Of a stretch of DNA of 64,000 nt, positions 41,893 to 50,571 are shown piece by piece. Each line of letters opens with the position of its first letter. The stretch's first letter is position 1. The translations under genes were made by a program, and so were the position numbers. Source of the stretch: ZC4RG29 sp964521255 (GTDB taxonomy: Bacteria > Bacteroidota > Bacteroidia > Cytophagales > Cyclobacteriaceae). Below the pieces are notes generated by a model. It did not search any database, had not been told where the DNA came from, and saw only the letters and a list, made by a program, of their open reading frames with translations. Where the stretch lies: positions 114,899 through 178,898 of the forward strand of contig CAZFRM010000008.1 in the NCBI GenBank assembly GCA_964521255.1. Reading direction: 5' to 3'.

Positions 41893-43791
41893 TCAATAGT
41901 ACACCTCCACATATCCGCGTGATAAAATTTTTATATGACCACGCAAAACACCAGGTCGCCAGGGCGGTCCTTCTTTTATCAACCGGATAGCTTCTTTATC
42001 ACAAGGAATACACAGCCCCTCTGTGATAATGAAGTCACGCTTAGACCCATCGGTATCAACGGAAAAAGTAATTTTAACAATGCCGTTTAACCTTTCGGCT
42101 TCTTTAGGTCGTTTTAGGTTTTTTTCCAAATAATCTTTGTATGCATTCATTCCCATCTCAGGAAAGGGAAAAACACTTAGCTGATCGTAAATGTATCGTT
42201 GGCCCTGTTCATCGATGGCAACACCTCTCACTAATCTTCCATTGCGATAGAATTCCTGGTAGTGTGGCTTACCGGTTGCATAATAACCCAGCCAGTTTCC
42301 TTGTTTGAGGCCATCTCTGTATTCACCTTCCTCCGCAACAGTTCCGTTTTTATGCCAGGTGATTTCTTTTCCATCTCCGCCTGCTACTTGTTGATTGCCT
42401 AAAGAATCCCAGACACTCTTTGTGAAAAATTGATTGCCGTAATAAATTTCATTTTGTAGTTGCCCGTTCTTATAAAAATTTTCCCACTTCCCTACCGGTC
42501 GCTCTTTATCGTAGCGACCTAACGATTCGTATTTTCCATCCCGCGTATAGTAACGGAAAATTCCATCGTGCATATCACTGCGATACCTTCCCTTCATTTG
42601 AATATCTCCATTGATGTAATAATCCCGAACATCGCCTTGCCATCTTCCCAGTGAATCACGGATACCAATACGGTAAAAATTTGCTTCATTCTGATTCGCG
42701 ATCTCACGCCAACCGCTATCATAAAAAACGGTTATCACTTCACCGGCCGGCAACATACTCGCTGAAGTATCGATAGATTGAATGACAGACTTAGGTTTAT
42801 AATTCAAAATATATTTCAGTGGTGGTAATGTGCTTATCCTTTCGTTGACAATCTCAATACTATCGAGGTATACAAAGCTTTCTTTTTCTGCGCCCAGCAA
42901 TCTGTAATTAATTTCTTCTCGGCGAAATGAAATGTATTGACTTAGTATTGTTGTATCGCTGATCAATCCGGCAGGTACATTAGCGAGCCTTTTTAGTTGT
43001 ACTGCTGCTGAGTCCCATTGAGGTAATACACTATTCAGACTGTCACTACGCTGATCATCCGTTAGCATTTGACTATACACGCGCTGCAAGCGATCTTCCG
43101 TGTTAATTACGACCTGGAATACATTATAGTATTGAAGCTGAACTTTTGGAACCGCCAAAACCAGGAACGGCATTACAATAGCAACGGCTGCCCATTGAAA
43201 AACAGGAATTAAAAGTCCGAAAAAGTTTACTATTGAAATCAATGCCCCGGCAACAAAACCACCAATGTGCGCCGGCGTATCAACATTTGCCTGCCTGCCG
43301 ATTACATAATTAATAGCTATAAAGATTATAAAGTTGATCATTACACTGGAGAGCAATCTTCTGTTTCGAAAATTTGCGAACACCTGCGACATAATCATAT
43401 AGCCATATAATCCAAAAACGGCACCAGAAGCTCCTGCACTTACGGTATATAAATTGAAAAGTAAACTCGAAAGTCCTGCGGCTATTCCGGTTATAAAATA
43501 AAGTAAAGCAAATCGTTGCGTGCCCATGAAAGGCTCAAGCTCCCGGCCGATAACATACAATGCATACATATTTACGGCAAGGTGAATTATTCCCCAATGC
43601 ATAAAGATGGATGAGAAGAGACGCCAGTATTCACCACCAACAGTAAAGGGATTAAAATTCGCGCTGGTAAAAAGTATAACAAGAAAATCCTGAGGACGAT
43701 TGAAGAGAATATTCCCCTGGTGAACAGCCGTTAAGCAGAATACCAATACATTGAGAACAAGCAATAAAATAGTAACAGGTGTACGCTTCAT
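41893..43791 (-). CDS. Rhomboid protease fused to MORN-like repeats and a TonB-type C-terminal domain
   Basis: 632-residue membrane protein with an unusual architecture. Residues ~1-200 form a rhomboid intramembrane serine protease: His70/Asn74 in HLAVN, the catalytic Ser122 in GASGAVFG, and His175 in DTPAHIGGF. Two extra hydrophobic segments follow. Residues ~370-530 hold six or so MORN-like units such as GRYRSDMHDGIFRYYTRDGK and GRWKNFYKNGQ-like VGKWENFYKNGQLQ. Residues ~545-632 resemble the TonB C-terminal domain (LNGIVKITFSVDTDGSKRDF). The catalytic dyad is complete, so proteolysis within the membrane is likely; substrates are unknown. Confidence 0.82.
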   Translation of the reverse strand: MKRTPVTILLLVLNVLVFCLTAVHQGNILFNRPQDFLVILFTSANFNPFTVGGEYWRLFSSIFMHWGIIHLAVNMYALYVIGRELEPFMGTQRFALLYFITGIAAGLSSLLFNLYTVSAGASGAVFGLYGYMIMSQVFANFRNRRLLSSVMINFIIFIAINYVIGRQANVDTPAHIGGFVAGALISIVNFFGLLIPVFQWAAVAIVMPFLVLAVPKVQLQYYNVFQVVINTEDRLQRVYSQMLTDDQRSDSLNSVLPQWDSAAVQLKRLANVPAGLISDTTILSQYISFRREEINYRLLGAEKESFVYLDSIEIVNERISTLPPLKYILNYKPKSVIQSIDTSASMLPAGEVITVFYDSGWREIANQNEANFYRIGIRDSLGRWQGDVRDYYINGDIQMKGRYRSDMHDGIFRYYTRDGKYESLGRYDKERPVGKWENFYKNGQLQNEIYYGNQFFTKSVWDSLGNQQVAGGDGKEITWHKNGTVAEEGEYRDGLKQGNWLGYYATGKPHYQEFYRNGRLVRGVAIDEQGQRYIYDQLSVFPFPEMGMNAYKDYLEKNLKRPKEAERLNGIVKITFSVDTDGSKRDFIITEGLCIPCDKEAIRLIKEGPPWRPGVLRGHIKILSRGYVEVYY

Positions 43792-43849
43792 GGATTTGGT
43801 GATCGTAGATACGATATTCTTATTAAATTGAGAATAAAATATTCCAGAA

Positions 43850-44023
43850 ATGAAAAATATTCAACTCAAAAATGTTGTTTGGAAAGAGGGGGATTACTAC
43901 GTAGCGCAATGCCTAAATGTTGATATTTCCAGCTTTGGAGATACCAAAGAAGATGCATTAAAGAACCTGGACGAAGCGCTATCCCTGTATTTTGATGATA
44001 ATGATGATATACAAAATTCATGA
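43850..44023 (+). CDS. hicB: HicB-like antitoxin, small form
   Basis: 57-residue protein beginning MKNIQLKNVVWKEGDYYVAQ and continuing CLNVDISSFGDTKEDALKNL, then DEALSLYFDD. This is the small HicB fold that mimics an RNA-binding partner and neutralises the HicA mRNA interferase. The usual C-terminal extension is short here. Its final bases overlap, in another frame, the remains of a HicA toxin (44001-44120). Too short for many gene finders, but the family match is clear. Confidence 0.8.
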   Translation: MKNIQLKNVVWKEGDYYVAQCLNVDISSFGDTKEDALKNLDEALSLYFDDNDDIQNS

Positions 44024-44120
44024 TACTGTTATAGTTCCTTCGCCCAAAAAAGAAATTCCTCAAGGGACATTCCAATCCGTTCTCCGTCAATCAAAATTGA
44101 ACAGGAAAGATTTTGACTAG
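44001..44120 (+). pseudogene. hicA: Truncated HicA toxin (C-terminal part only)
   Basis: 39 codons from ATG to TAG reading DTVIVPSPKKEIPQGTFQSV then LRQSKLNRKDFD, the HicA C-terminal pattern (V-P-x-x-x-x-E-I-x-x-G-T-x-x-S-I-x-R-Q-x-x-L). The N-terminal double-stranded-RNA-binding part with the active-site GSH motif is missing, so it should not cleave mRNA. It overlaps hicB by 23 bp and its stop TAG overlaps, tail to tail, the stop of the Ste24-like gene. Confidence 0.7.
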
Positions 44121-45358
44121 GACGCCTGCTGTTCAATTGCCTCGAGTCTCTTCATTAAAGGAGGATGAGAATAATGAAAAAATACATACCAGGGATGCGG
44201 AAATAAATTGCTAAGAGAATCCACTGACAATTTCTTTAATGCATTAGATAAAGCCTGCCCGCTATAAGTCTGTTTGGCAAATGCATCTGCTTCAAATTCA
44301 TTTTTGCGGCTATACATGCTCATAAACAATCCTGTAATACCAGAGATGGGTGAAAACAAAATGGTAAAGGCCAGCAGATTGAGATGAATAGCATATTGGG
44401 TGCCGCCTAGTGCCAGTGAAAGATTTTCATTGTAGATCATTAACGACAAAACCCACAACGTAAAAACAATTTGAATTACAGAAAGTATGTATCCCCAGAT
44501 GATATGTTTTTTCTTAAAATGTCCAACCTCATGCGCCAGCACGGCAACAAGCTCTTCCGTTGTATGATTTTCAATCAACGTATCATACAATACTATTTTT
44601 TTCTTTTTACCGATACCGGAGAAAAATGCGTTGGCTTTTTTTGAACGCTTTGATCCATCGATCACAAAAATATTATCCAGTGGAAAGTTCACTTTTTTGG
44701 CAAATGTTTCAATGGCGCTTTTCAGTTCTCCATCTTGTAAAGGAGTCAGCTTATTAAACAACGGAAGAATCAATGACGTATAAAACATGTTCATGAAAAA
44801 GATAAAGGCCGATGCAATGAGTGCAAACCAAATCCAGAAGTCTGGCCCGATGATGCGAACGAGATAAATAAGCAATGCAAGTAATCCGCCACCAAGAATG
44901 GCTGTTAATAAATAACCTTTTAGTTTATCCAATAGAAAAGTTCGAACGGTAGTTTTATTAAAACCGTATTTCTCCTCAATAACAAAAACAGAATACCATT
45001 GAAAGGGTATAGTAATAATATCGGAGGCAAGCATCAGTACACCAAAAAAGGTTAAGGCGAGTATTACTTCATTCTGAAAATGCGGCCTGAGAAATTCATC
45101 AAGCCATCCAAATCCTCCCAAAAGCAACATCAATACTGAGATTACAAAACTGAAGCCCGAGGTGATAAAAGAAAAATTGGTCTGATCTTTATGATAGGTC
45201 AATGATTTTAAATATTTATCCTTATCATAAAATGCTTCAATCTCACGTGGTATATCAGTACGCTGAGATTTCAGATTAATGTAATCCAATACCTGATCGA
45301 AAACATAACTGATGATAACGATAGCAAGGATAATGTATAATATTGCTTGTGGTTCCAT
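44117..45358 (-). CDS. M48 family metalloprotease, Ste24/CAAX protease type
   Basis: 413-residue integral membrane zinc protease. It has the Ste24 plan: seven or so membrane segments, the HEVGHFKKKH motif at about 276-285, and the ENEFEADAFAKQ-like third ligand region (RKNEFEADAFAKQ). DRYNLYEGYGEN-like FVIEEKYGFNKTTVRTF follows the family. Probably degrades or trims membrane proteins. The ATG at 45358 is used; the frame could begin six codons earlier. It shares four bases with the end of the truncated hicA. Confidence 0.92.
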   Translation of the reverse strand: MEPQAILYIILAIVIISYVFDQVLDYINLKSQRTDIPREIEAFYDKDKYLKSLTYHKDQTNFSFITSGFSFVISVLMLLLGGFGWLDEFLRPHFQNEVILALTFFGVLMLASDIITIPFQWYSVFVIEEKYGFNKTTVRTFLLDKLKGYLLTAILGGGLLALLIYLVRIIGPDFWIWFALIASAFIFFMNMFYTSLILPLFNKLTPLQDGELKSAIETFAKKVNFPLDNIFVIDGSKRSKKANAFFSGIGKKKKIVLYDTLIENHTTEELVAVLAHEVGHFKKKHIIWGYILSVIQIVFTLWVLSLMIYNENLSLALGGTQYAIHLNLLAFTILFSPISGITGLFMSMYSRKNEFEADAFAKQTYSGQALSNALKKLSVDSLSNLFPHPWYVFFHYSHPPLMKRLEAIEQQAS

Positions 45359-45458
45359 AAGGTGACAATGGTACAAAAAACTAAACTGATGAACAATTTG
45401 AATCGTTCCTTTGCTTATTGATTTTAATGTATATTAAAGTCCTTTTATAAAATAGAAA

Positions 45459-45857
45459 ATGCAAATCTCGCTAAATACCCCTGCCCTGCTTTTTCCTGCT
45501 ATCACGTTGTTGATGCTGGCCTATACGAATCGTTTCCTGGCGCTGGCCACCCTGATCAGGAAGCTTCACACAAAATACAAACAGGTGGCAGAAGAAAAGG
45601 AAATCATTCATCAACAGATAAAAAATTTAAGGCGGCGCCTTGTTCTTGTCAAACAAATGCAGGCTTGTGGAATTATCAGTTTTTTCTTTTGTGTATTAGC
45701 AATGCTCATCATCTACTTTCAATACGAAGGATGGGCCACCGCTATCTTTGGATTGAGTTTAGGATTTCTCCTTCTTTCTCTTGCGTTGTCGTTGAACGAA
45801 ATATTAATCAGTACCAAGGCGCTGGATATTGAGTTGAGAAATATGGAGAGTAATTAA
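45459..45857 (+). CDS. DUF2721 family membrane protein
   Basis: 132-residue protein with three hydrophobic segments and a cytoplasmic helical loop (LIRKLHTKYKQVAEEKEIIH). The pattern PALLFPAITLLMLAYTNRFL and SLNEILISTKALDIEL is that of DUF2721. Function unknown. Convergent with argH; the 37 bp between them hold no terminator. Confidence 0.8.
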   Translation: MQISLNTPALLFPAITLLMLAYTNRFLALATLIRKLHTKYKQVAEEKEIIHQQIKNLRRRLVLVKQMQACGIISFFFCVLAMLIIYFQYEGWATAIFGLSLGFLLLSLALSLNEILISTKALDIELRNMESN

Positions 45858-45894
45858 CGAGGATCGATCAGTGGATTAGCTAATGGCCATATTC

Positions 45895-47226
45895 CTATTG
45901 CAAAAGCGATTTAATAGCGCGTTGAGATTGTTCAAATTCAAACTTCTTTAAAATTTCGTCCATCATTCGTTTTACTTCATCATGACATAAGTTGCCAATG
46001 CTGCCTTCATGGGTATGGTGAACTTTCGTCTCCGGATTGTACTTACCTTGTTCAATGTCCAGTCCAACTTTTTTATACGCATCACGGAAAGGCATTCCAC
46101 CCAGAACCAGTTTGTTAACTTCTTCAACACTAAAGAGAAACTTATACTTGTCATCCTGAAGTATTTTCTCATTAACATTAATGCTGCTTAACATTAATGC
46201 TGCCATGTGAAGACAATCTTTCAAATTTTGAATGGCTGGAAATAAAAGTTCTTTTAACAATTGAAAATCCCGGTGGTAGCCAGATGGCAAGTTTGCTGTT
46301 AAGAGCATTATGTCATTAGGCAACGCCATAAGTTGATTGCAGCGTGCCCGAATCAATTCAAATACATCCGGATTCTTTTTATGTGGCATGATGCTGGAGC
46401 CCGTGGTTAATTCCTCCGGAAAACTAATGAACCCAAAATTCTGATTAAGAAACAAACATGCATCCATGGACAACTTTGCTAATGTGCCGGCGACATTCGC
46501 AATAGCACTGGCCACTATTCGTTCCGTTTTCCCACGACCCATTTGAGCATACACTACATTGTAGTTAAGATCATCAAAACCCAATAGCTTCGTTGTCATG
46601 CTGCGATTTAATGGAAAAGATGAGCCATAACCAGCGGCAGATCCTAACGGATTTTTATTCACAACACGATAAGCTGCTTCAAGCGTGATCACATCATCGA
46701 CAAGGCTCTCCGCGTACGCGCCAAACCACAATCCAAAAGATGAGGGCATGGCCAATTGCAAATGGGTATAGCCTGGTAGTAAATGCTCTTTAAATTTTTC
46801 GCTTTGCTCTAACAGCAGATCAAAAAATTTCTTTACGTCAGTAACAATCTCCTGCAATTCATAACGCAGGTATAGCTTGACATCCACCAGTACCTGGTCA
46901 TTACGGGAGCGACCACTATGAATTTTCTTTCCAACATCGCCTCTCTTCTTTGTAAGATCAAGTTCTACCTGTGAATGAATATCTTCTACACCCTCTTCAA
47001 CTTTAAACTCACCCGCTTCAATTTTTCCATAAATATTTTTCAACTCGGCAGAAAGAACATCCAGCTCATGCTGCGTGAGTAATCCAATCGACTGCAACAT
47101 TTGAATATGAGCCAATGATCCCAGCACATCAAACCTTGCCAGGTGCATATCCATTTCCTGGTCGCGACCGATAGTAAATTTTTCTACTTCTTTTAATGAT
47201 GTTTTATCTTTTTGCCAGAGTTTCAT
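45895..47226 (-). CDS. argH: Argininosuccinate lyase ArgH
   Basis: 443-residue enzyme of the fumarase superfamily that splits argininosuccinate into arginine and fumarate, the last step of arginine synthesis. The signature GSSIMPHKKNPDVFE is at 276-290, and GRSRNDQV at about 105-112 is conserved. Length is slightly below the usual ~460. It lies at the downstream end of the arginine cluster, separated from the other arg genes by a VapBC pair and an isochorismatase-like gene. Confidence 0.95.
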   Translation of the reverse strand: MKLWQKDKTSLKEVEKFTIGRDQEMDMHLARFDVLGSLAHIQMLQSIGLLTQHELDVLSAELKNIYGKIEAGEFKVEEGVEDIHSQVELDLTKKRGDVGKKIHSGRSRNDQVLVDVKLYLRYELQEIVTDVKKFFDLLLEQSEKFKEHLLPGYTHLQLAMPSSFGLWFGAYAESLVDDVITLEAAYRVVNKNPLGSAAGYGSSFPLNRSMTTKLLGFDDLNYNVVYAQMGRGKTERIVASAIANVAGTLAKLSMDACLFLNQNFGFISFPEELTTGSSIMPHKKNPDVFELIRARCNQLMALPNDIMLLTANLPSGYHRDFQLLKELLFPAIQNLKDCLHMAALMLSSINVNEKILQDDKYKFLFSVEEVNKLVLGGMPFRDAYKKVGLDIEQGKYNPETKVHHTHEGSIGNLCHDEVKRMMDEILKKFEFEQSQRAIKSLLQ

Positions 47227-47247
47227 CGGGTCGGTCTTTAATTCTAT

Positions 47248-47619
47248 TTACTTTTCATAGTATACAATACTCACTTCGGTAATCCTTGTAAAATCTTTAT
47301 CAGAAGAAATGAGTGGTACACCATAATAAAGAGCTGTTCCTGCAATTATGCTATCAGGAAGTTTCAAATTATAAACTTTTCTAAGCGTGATTATTTTCTC
47401 TTTAATTGAATCGTTAATGTCAACCACAAGACATTCATTTAAAAACTCACGGATTTTAGTGGTTTCTTTAGAAGTAATGCCATTGTAACTCAACAGTTCA
47501 AGCTGTGTCACAAAAGATACATAGATCGTTTTACCATGAAGAAGGCCAGAAAGAGTTTTATCACCATTTAACAGATAAATGATAATATTAGTATCAAGAA
47601 AAAGTTTATTTCCATTCAT
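47248..47619 (-). CDS. vapC: VapC-type PIN-domain toxin
   Basis: 123-residue PIN-domain endoribonuclease. The acidic residues of the active site are present: Asp9 in LDTNIIIY, Glu41 in TQLELLSY, Asp89 in KLPDSIIAGTA and Asp107 in ISSDKDF. It overlaps its probable antitoxin by 14 bp and is read from the same strand. It is inserted inside the arginine cluster. Confidence 0.9.
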   Translation of the reverse strand: MNGNKLFLDTNIIIYLLNGDKTLSGLLHGKTIYVSFVTQLELLSYNGITSKETTKIREFLNECLVVDINDSIKEKIITLRKVYNLKLPDSIIAGTALYYGVPLISSDKDFTRITEVSIVYYEK

Positions 47620-47794
47620 CTCGCCACCGTTTCTGAAGTATTAGTCCGTCTTCTTTAAACTTAACAACTCCACAATATCGGTGCGCATTTAATTTTTTCT
47701 GTGACGATGAATCACTGGCTTTCTTTAACAAAGATGATAAGGCTTTTTTACTACTGCCTTTTTTAATGACAACTACCATTTTTTCTTTTTTCAA
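47606..47794 (-). CDS. Antitoxin of the VapBC-type pair
   Basis: 62-residue basic protein overlapping the PIN toxin start by 14 bp, the normal antitoxin-toxin order. MVVVIKKGSSKKALSSLLKK looks like a DNA-binding N-terminal strand-helix, and the C-terminal GVVKFKEDGLILQKRWRDEW would wrap the toxin. Not a classic VapB by sequence, but position and size support the role. An ATG five codons in (Met6) is an alternative start. Confidence 0.75.
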   Translation of the reverse strand: MKKEKMVVVIKKGSSKKALSSLLKKASDSSSQKKLNAHRYCGVVKFKEDGLILQKRWRDEWK

Positions 47795-47827
47795 AGATAG
47801 TGAATATTTAAAAATCAGAATGCTCTG

Positions 47828-48391
47828 CTATCCAATTAGCCTTTTCAGTTCGTCAGAGCTCAATATTGTAGCATATTCTTCATTCAAATTCGATAAAGAA
47901 ACCATATGAATCAGCTCGGCTGCAAAGCCTACATTATTATAACCTACTTTATCAAAACAGGCGGTTGCGTCGGAGACTACATATGTTTTATAGCCTAAAT
48001 CTCCAGCCATGCGTGCTGTTGCTTCCACTGAATTGTTAGTAACAAAGCCAACAACGACAACCTCCTGAATTTTCCTGGCGGTTAATTCATCTCTCAAAGA
48101 TGTATTTACAAATGCACTTGCCGTCGACTTCGTGATTATCACTTCGTCATTCCCTGGCACAATAAAACTTTTAAAATCATTACCCGATTGTCCAGGTCGA
48201 AAAGGTGATTCCTGCAAAACAGAATTGTGCCTGACGAAAAAGATGGGAAGTTTCTTTTCTCTCCAACCAGTAATCAGCTTTTGAATATTCTCTTCTGCTT
48301 CAGGATTATTTCTATTCCCTCCCCAATAATCGGAATCATCGATTCCGTTCTGAACATCGATAACGATTAACGCAGGATTTGAAGTGGTCAT
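47828..48391 (-). CDS. Isochorismatase-like hydrolase with Ser in place of the catalytic Cys
   Basis: 187-residue protein of the isochorismatase/cysteine-hydrolase superfamily. The Asp motif PALIVIDVQNGIDD (Asp12), Lys89 in IITKSTASAF and VGFVTNNSVEATARMAGDLG are in place, but the position normally holding the nucleophilic Cys is Ser121 (TNNSVEATAR). Hydrolases such as nicotinamidases need Cys; true isochorismatases lack it. A subfamily with Ser at this position exists, so it is probably a working protein of unknown substrate. It sits between the arginine genes and the VapBC pair. Confidence 0.8.
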   Translation of the reverse strand: MTTSNPALIVIDVQNGIDDSDYWGGNRNNPEAEENIQKLITGWREKKLPIFFVRHNSVLQESPFRPGQSGNDFKSFIVPGNDEVIITKSTASAFVNTSLRDELTARKIQEVVVVGFVTNNSVEATARMAGDLGYKTYVVSDATACFDKVGYNNVGFAAELIHMVSLSNLNEEYATILSSDELKRLIG

Positions 48392-48398
48392 AAGATAG

Positions 48399-48431
48399 AG
48401 CTTAAAGCAGAAAGCTTAAAGCGGAAAGCTT
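48399..48431. repeat. AAAGCTTAAAGC stutter upstream of the isochorismatase gene
   Basis: AGCTTAAAGCAGAAAGCTTA repeats followed by AGCGGAAAGC; the same unit recurs at 48500-48535, 55780-55950 and 57104-57227. The unit also forms part of the argE-like stop region. Confidence 0.7.
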
Positions 48432-48513
48432 GTTTGGTTAATAATTATATAAAACATCTCTTTGTATAAAAATTTTAATCGTCGTGAAGAATACAGCTTT
48501 ATGCTTTTCGCTT

Positions 48514-49587
48514 TCAGCTTTTTGCTTTCACCAAATTATCCAACAACTTAATATACGTCTCAATTCCCTGGCGGATTTCATCTACGTAAATAAATTCATC
48601 TTCGGAATGGGATCGTGCTGAATCACCGGGACCAATCTTCACAGATGGAACGGGTATTAACGCCTGATCCGAAGTTGTGGGTGATCCATAGAGTTCAAGG
48701 CCAAGTTTCTTAGCCGACAAAACAATTGGATGATCTTCAGCAATTCCCGAAGATCGCATACGCAAAGAACGTGGTGTCACTTTACTCTTTATATTTTTTT
48801 TGATCACTTCCAATGTTTCTTCCAACGTATAACTATCCGTTACACGAACGTCGATAGTAAACGTGCACTCTGCAGGGACAACATTATGCTGACGACCAGC
48901 ATTCATGATTGTTACCGTCATCTTCATCTTCCCAAGCGTAGATGAGATTTTAGGGAATTCATAATTGCGAATCCAGTCAATGTCTTTTATTGCCTGGTAA
49001 ATAGCATTCACACCTTCTTCGCGCGCTGCATGACCTGACTTACCTTCAGCAACACAATCAAGCACCATTAATCCTTTTTCTGCTTTAGCCATTTGACAGC
49101 GTGTCGGTTCTCCTACAATGGCGAAATCAATTGGTGAAAGGGAATGCCATATACTTTCAATTCCATTGATACCTGAAATTTCTTCTTCAGCAGTTGCGGC
49201 CATTACCAGGTTATACTTCAAGTCAGGCTGATCATAGTAATGCAGAAAGGTGGCTATCAACGAAACCAAGGGTCCACCGGCGTCATTGCTGCCAAGGCCA
49301 AATAATTTTCCATCTATTACTTCAGCGTCAAAAGGATCGCGCGTATAACCACTGTTGGGTCGAACGGTATCGTGATGCGAGTTTAAAAGAATGGTTGGTT
49401 TATTCTTGTTGAAATGTTTGTTGGCCACCCAGATATTATTAAGGTGTCTGTTCGTTTCAAGGCGATTTCCTTTAAAAAAATCCTCAATAATTGTAGCTGT
49501 CTTATCTTCTTCCTTACTGAAAGAAGAAGTTGAGATCAATTTCTTGAGTAACTCCAATGCCTGGTGAAAAAGTTGGTCGGAAGTCAT
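48514..49587 (-). CDS. M20 family acylornithine deacylase (ArgE-like)
   Basis: 357-residue zinc peptidase of the M20 family, probably removing the acyl group from N-acylornithine or N-acylcitrulline. Metal ligands: His71 and Asp73 in SHHDTVRP, Asp102 in GLGSNDAGG, and the catalytic Glu134/Glu135 in ATAEEEISG. Length and position in an arg cluster support an ArgE-type role rather than a general dipeptidase. The final codons VKAKS* and the TGA come from the AAAGC stutter, so the last residues may not be ancestral. Confidence 0.9.
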   Translation of the reverse strand: MTSDQLFHQALELLKKLISTSSFSKEEDKTATIIEDFFKGNRLETNRHLNNIWVANKHFNKNKPTILLNSHHDTVRPNSGYTRDPFDAEVIDGKLFGLGSNDAGGPLVSLIATFLHYYDQPDLKYNLVMAATAEEEISGINGIESIWHSLSPIDFAIVGEPTRCQMAKAEKGLMVLDCVAEGKSGHAAREEGVNAIYQAIKDIDWIRNYEFPKISSTLGKMKMTVTIMNAGRQHNVVPAECTFTIDVRVTDSYTLEETLEVIKKNIKSKVTPRSLRMRSSGIAEDHPIVLSAKKLGLELYGSPTTSDQALIPVPSVKIGPGDSARSHSEDEFIYVDEIRQGIETYIKLLDNLVKAKS

Positions 49588-49603
49588 TAGTCAATTGTCA
49601 AAA

Positions 49604-49756
49604 GTCATTGGTAGTTTCAAAACCTTCGGCTCAATAAGTTCAGATGACAACCGGTCCACACACTCATTCACATGCACACACTTATCCCCCGCTGGCGGGG
49701 GTAGGGGGTGGAAAAAGATACACTTCATACAATTAATTTATTGTTGTCATTGCTAG
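49604..49756. repeat. Composite dispersed repeat (blocks shared with 39664-39762 and 40025-40072)
   Basis: The first 47 bases repeat 40025-40072 in the same orientation; the rest (49656-49756) is the reverse of 39664-39762, including GGGGGTAGGGGGTGG and the CCCCGCTGGCGGGG hairpin. Both blocks end in GTCATTGNTAG. The argB promoter region lies beyond. Confidence 0.85.
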
Positions 49757-49773
49757 TTACATTATTCTGTTAA

Positions 49774-50568
49774 CTACTTGGTTATTAATGTTCCTGCGGT
49801 ATGGTCACTTGTATTTTTAATCAAATCATTAGCATCGCCAATCAACACTTCACTTACACCTTTACGAATGGAGTCAAATGCATTTTCAAGTTTGGGCAAA
49901 ATGCCATCGGCAAGAACATTCTGTGTTAACAAATCCTTATACTTTTTTTCAGGTAAATGTGTAATAACAGAATCATCGTTGTTAACATCCATCAGAACAC
50001 CTTTCTTTTCAAAGCAATAAATCAGGCGCACATCATACTCAGTACTTAATGCAATCGCCAATGTAGCGGCAATGGTATCAGCATTCGTGTTAAGCATTAC
50101 TCCTTGTGAATGTGTAAGCGGGGCAAACACGGGAATTATATTTTCATTCAACAAAGTCTGGATTAAGGTTACATTAACTTCCTCTGGTCTAATATCACCT
50201 ACAAATCCGTAGTCAATATCTTTTACGGGGCGCTTAATTGCTTTGATTACATTTCCATCCGCACCGGTCAGTCCTATGGCATTACATCCTTTTTGTTGAA
50301 GCCTGGCAACAAGCTGTTTGTTTACCAATCCACCATATACCATTGTAACCAGGTCGATGGTAGCTTCATCCGTAATTCTTCTGCCATTTACATATTTTGA
50401 TTCTATACCCAGTTGCTCACCCAATTTGGTTGCAATCTTTCCACCTCCATGAATAAGAATCTTTGGCTGATTGATCAAGGTGAAATCGTCTAAGAATTTA
50501 TTTAGCGCTTCCTCTTTATCCAGAACATTTCCACCAATCTTGATGATAAAAAGTTTTGACTTTGCCAT
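49774..50568 (-). CDS. argB: Acylglutamate kinase ArgB
   Basis: 264-residue amino-acid kinase phosphorylating N-acyl-glutamate. The N-terminal FIIKIGGNVLDKEEALNKFL, the P-loop-like ILIHGGGKIATKLGEQL and the C-terminal substrate motifs ANTNADTIAATLAIAL-like MLNTNADTIAATLAIAL fit the family. Whether it uses acetyl- or succinyl-glutamate cannot be told from sequence. It is transcribed with argF', 3 bp apart. Confidence 0.93.
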   Translation of the reverse strand: MAKSKLFIIKIGGNVLDKEEALNKFLDDFTLINQPKILIHGGGKIATKLGEQLGIESKYVNGRRITDEATIDLVTMVYGGLVNKQLVARLQQKGCNAIGLTGADGNVIKAIKRPVKDIDYGFVGDIRPEEVNVTLIQTLLNENIIPVFAPLTHSQGVMLNTNADTIAATLAIALSTEYDVRLIYCFEKKGVLMDVNNDDSVITHLPEKKYKDLLTQNVLADGILPKLENAFDSIRKGVSEVLIGDANDLIKNTSDHTAGTLITK

Positions 50569-50571
50569 AGA

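Noticed and set aside
43866..44090. 74-codon minus-strand frame opposite hicB
   Set aside because: Shadow of the HicB/HicA region; amino-acid content shows no family.
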